Below the pieces are notes generated by a model. It saw nothing but the letters and a program-made list of their open reading frames with translations. It had not been told where the DNA came from and ran no database searches. Of a stretch of DNA of 8,463 bases, positions 7,624-8,463 are shown piece by piece. The stretch spans positions 1-8,463 of the forward strand of contig WFUK01000370.1 in the NCBI GenBank assembly GCA_015485015.1. The letters run 5' to 3'. How positions within the stretch are numbered: the first letter of the stretch is position 1; every line of letters begins with the position of its first letter. The stretch comes from Paracoccaceae bacterium (GTDB lineage Bacteria; Pseudomonadota; Alphaproteobacteria; Rhodobacterales; Rhodobacteraceae). Made by a program: the position numbers and the translations under genes.

Positions 7624-8273
7624 TCACGCCTCACTGGCGACATAGTCTTGGCCCTGTTTGAGCATGGCGTTTAGGATTATGACGAGTTTTCTTGCGATTG
7701 CTGTGATATCGACTTTGGTTGGCTTTCTTTTGTTTTGCAATCGGTTACGGAAGGATTTCAGCTTGGGATCATGGCGGCTGGCGATTTGACGGCGGGTGAG
7801 CTGGCCGAGTTCGGGGCGTTCTGCCAAAATAACCGGGCTTATGGCGGGACCGATGCCGGGCACAGTCTTCAGGCGTTTATCCTGTTACTTCAGGATGTTA
7901 CCGCCCTCCACCTGCTGCTGAATAGCCGTGTTTGTCGTCATCAGGCGCTGGTGGAGCAGCGCCAGCACGGCCTCGATATCCTCGGCAATATCCGGCTGCG
8001 GCGCCTACTGCAAGCGGTTGTTTCGGCTCCGATCATCGAGGTCAGTAGCGGCCCGGGTTGACCCACACATAGGCGATTTTGCCATGGTGAAGGCCCCGAA
8101 AAAGGGGCGTTCATAGCCCCCCGAGGCCTCAAAAACCACGCAAACATCGCCAAGGTTATCGGCGAAATCATTGTAATTACAGAGCGTTACCAGCTGGCTG
8201 TGGTTGGTTTTCGGGTCAAACACATCAACCCGGTTTTGGCGATGTCAATGCCGATGAAATGTGGTATGGTCAT
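7624..8273 (-). pseudogene. Decayed IS110-family (DEDD) transposase
   Basis: About 217 codons' worth remain of a protein usually 300-400 residues long. Reading leftwards from the ATG at 8273, the first frame gives MTIPHFIGIDIAKT, with the first catalytic Asp of the RuvC-like domain. A frameshift near 8231 leads into a second frame with VDVFDPKT, NYNDFADNLGD and FEASGGYERP, which holds the catalytic Glu. A short excursion after 8089 gives HHGKIAYVWVNPGRY in the third frame. The KTDRIDA region with the last two Asp is missing. The second frame resumes as APQPDIAEDIEAVLALLHQ after a TAG (8007-8005), meets a TAA (7887-7885), then runs to the end with VPGIGPAISPVILAERPEL. Between RRQIAS and RHDPKLKSF the segment that normally holds the catalytic Ser is deleted. 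The protein cannot be active. Confidence 0.87.
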
Positions 8274-8281
8274 GGCACTTA

Positions 8282-8286
8282 TCCTT
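8282..8286 (-). promoter_or_regulatory. Ribosome-binding site of the dead transposase
   Basis: On the minus strand AAGGA stands eight bases before the ATG at 8273. It supports that ATG as the original start of the transposase and shows that this end of the gene has decayed little. Confidence 0.5.
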
Positions 8287-8300
8287 GTTCCGGGGGTGGG

Positions 8301-8463
8301 CTATTGCCTCTCGCCGCTCGGAAACACCCCCTCGGGCGGGTCCGCAATGATCTTTTTGGCCTTAAGATCCACCGTTGGCACATTTATCATGGTGAAGGGT
8401 AGCATCACCGGCTCCTTCAGGCCCTTGCCCGCGATTTCCAGAATATCCCCCGCGCCAAAATCC
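8301..8463 (-). CDS. rimM: 16S rRNA processing protein RimM, C-terminal 53 residues (cut by window edge)
   Basis: RimM helps mature the 3' domain of the 30S ribosomal subunit and binds ribosomal protein S19. Only the C-terminal part is in the window: the minus strand is open from 8462 to the TAG at 8303-8301, reading [10 protein letters not shown], then VMLPFT, VPTVDL and IIADPPEG. This is the PRC-barrel pattern of alphaproteobacterial RimM (GAGD-x-LEI, LPFT, then V-DPP). The gene is usually found with rpsP and trmD, which would lie to the right of the window. It converges on fabI. The last residues, VFPSGERQ, are not a motif I can confirm, and the stop is 27 bases from the transposase start, so the extreme C-terminus may have been altered by the insertion. 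Confidence 0.8.
   Translation of the reverse strand, partial: DFGAGDILEIAGKGLKEPVMLPFTMINVPTVDLKAKKIIADPPEGVFPSGERQ

Larger units (their letters stand above)
7611..8300 (-). mobile_element. Remnant of an IS110-family insertion sequence
   Basis: The 690 bases between the fabI and rimM stops hold almost nothing except a decayed IS110-family transposase gene. Only 13 bases lie between the fabI stop and the transposase stop, and 27 between the transposase start and the rimM stop. IS110-type elements normally have non-coding ends of roughly 100-300 bases on at least one side, where the bridge RNA is made. Those ends are absent or were cut to almost nothing. I see no terminal inverted repeats and no target duplication; this family usually has neither. 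Exact borders cannot be set from one sequence. Confidence 0.75.

Noticed and set aside
7735..8061. Plus-strand open frame of 108 codons in the fabI-rimM gap
   Set aside because: It reads across the antisense of the transposase remnant, whose minus-strand translation is clearly IS110-like.

Overview
The window reads as a piece of an alphaproteobacterial chromosome, most likely from the Rhodobacterales. The lineage is inferred from the GC-rich coding style, the fabA-fabB-fabI order, the close match of the fatty-acid proteins to known FabA, FabB and FabI, and a RimM tail at the right edge. All lineage and family calls come from recognising motifs, not from a search.

Left block, bases 1-4488, plus strand: the 3' part of a LivF-type ABC transporter ATPase, a full-length acetyl-CoA synthetase (acs), an alpha/beta hydrolase carrying every active-site residue I remember for fluoroacetate dehalogenase, and a zinc-less MDR-family reductase resembling enoyl-CoA reductases and quinone reductases. 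Gaps are 21, 1 and 9 bases, so this is probably one transcription unit. The dehalogenase next to acs is the most interesting feature. Acs is the enzyme that turns fluoroacetate into its toxic CoA ester, while a haloacetate dehalogenase would convert the free acid to glycolate.

Middle, bases 4489-5056: an AT-rich spacer with two adjacent dyads, a small lipoprotein of the I78 peptidase-inhibitor family, and a second spacer with an inverted repeat just before the fabA ribosome-binding site.

Right block, bases 5057-7610, plus strand: fabA, fabB and fabI in tight order. They supply the isomerising dehydratase, the condensing enzyme and the enoyl-ACP reductase for anaerobic-type unsaturated fatty acid synthesis.

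Right end, minus strand: a decayed IS110-family transposase (frameshifts, in-frame stops, two internal deletions) fills the space between fabI and the last 53 codons of rimM, which converges on fabI. Only 13 and 27 bases separate the remnant from its neighbours, so there is almost no room for insertion-sequence ends or a bridge-RNA region.

I found no CRISPR array, tRNA, rRNA or clear rho-independent terminator, and no convincing wholly new system. The acs/dehalogenase/reductase unit is the best candidate for follow-up.
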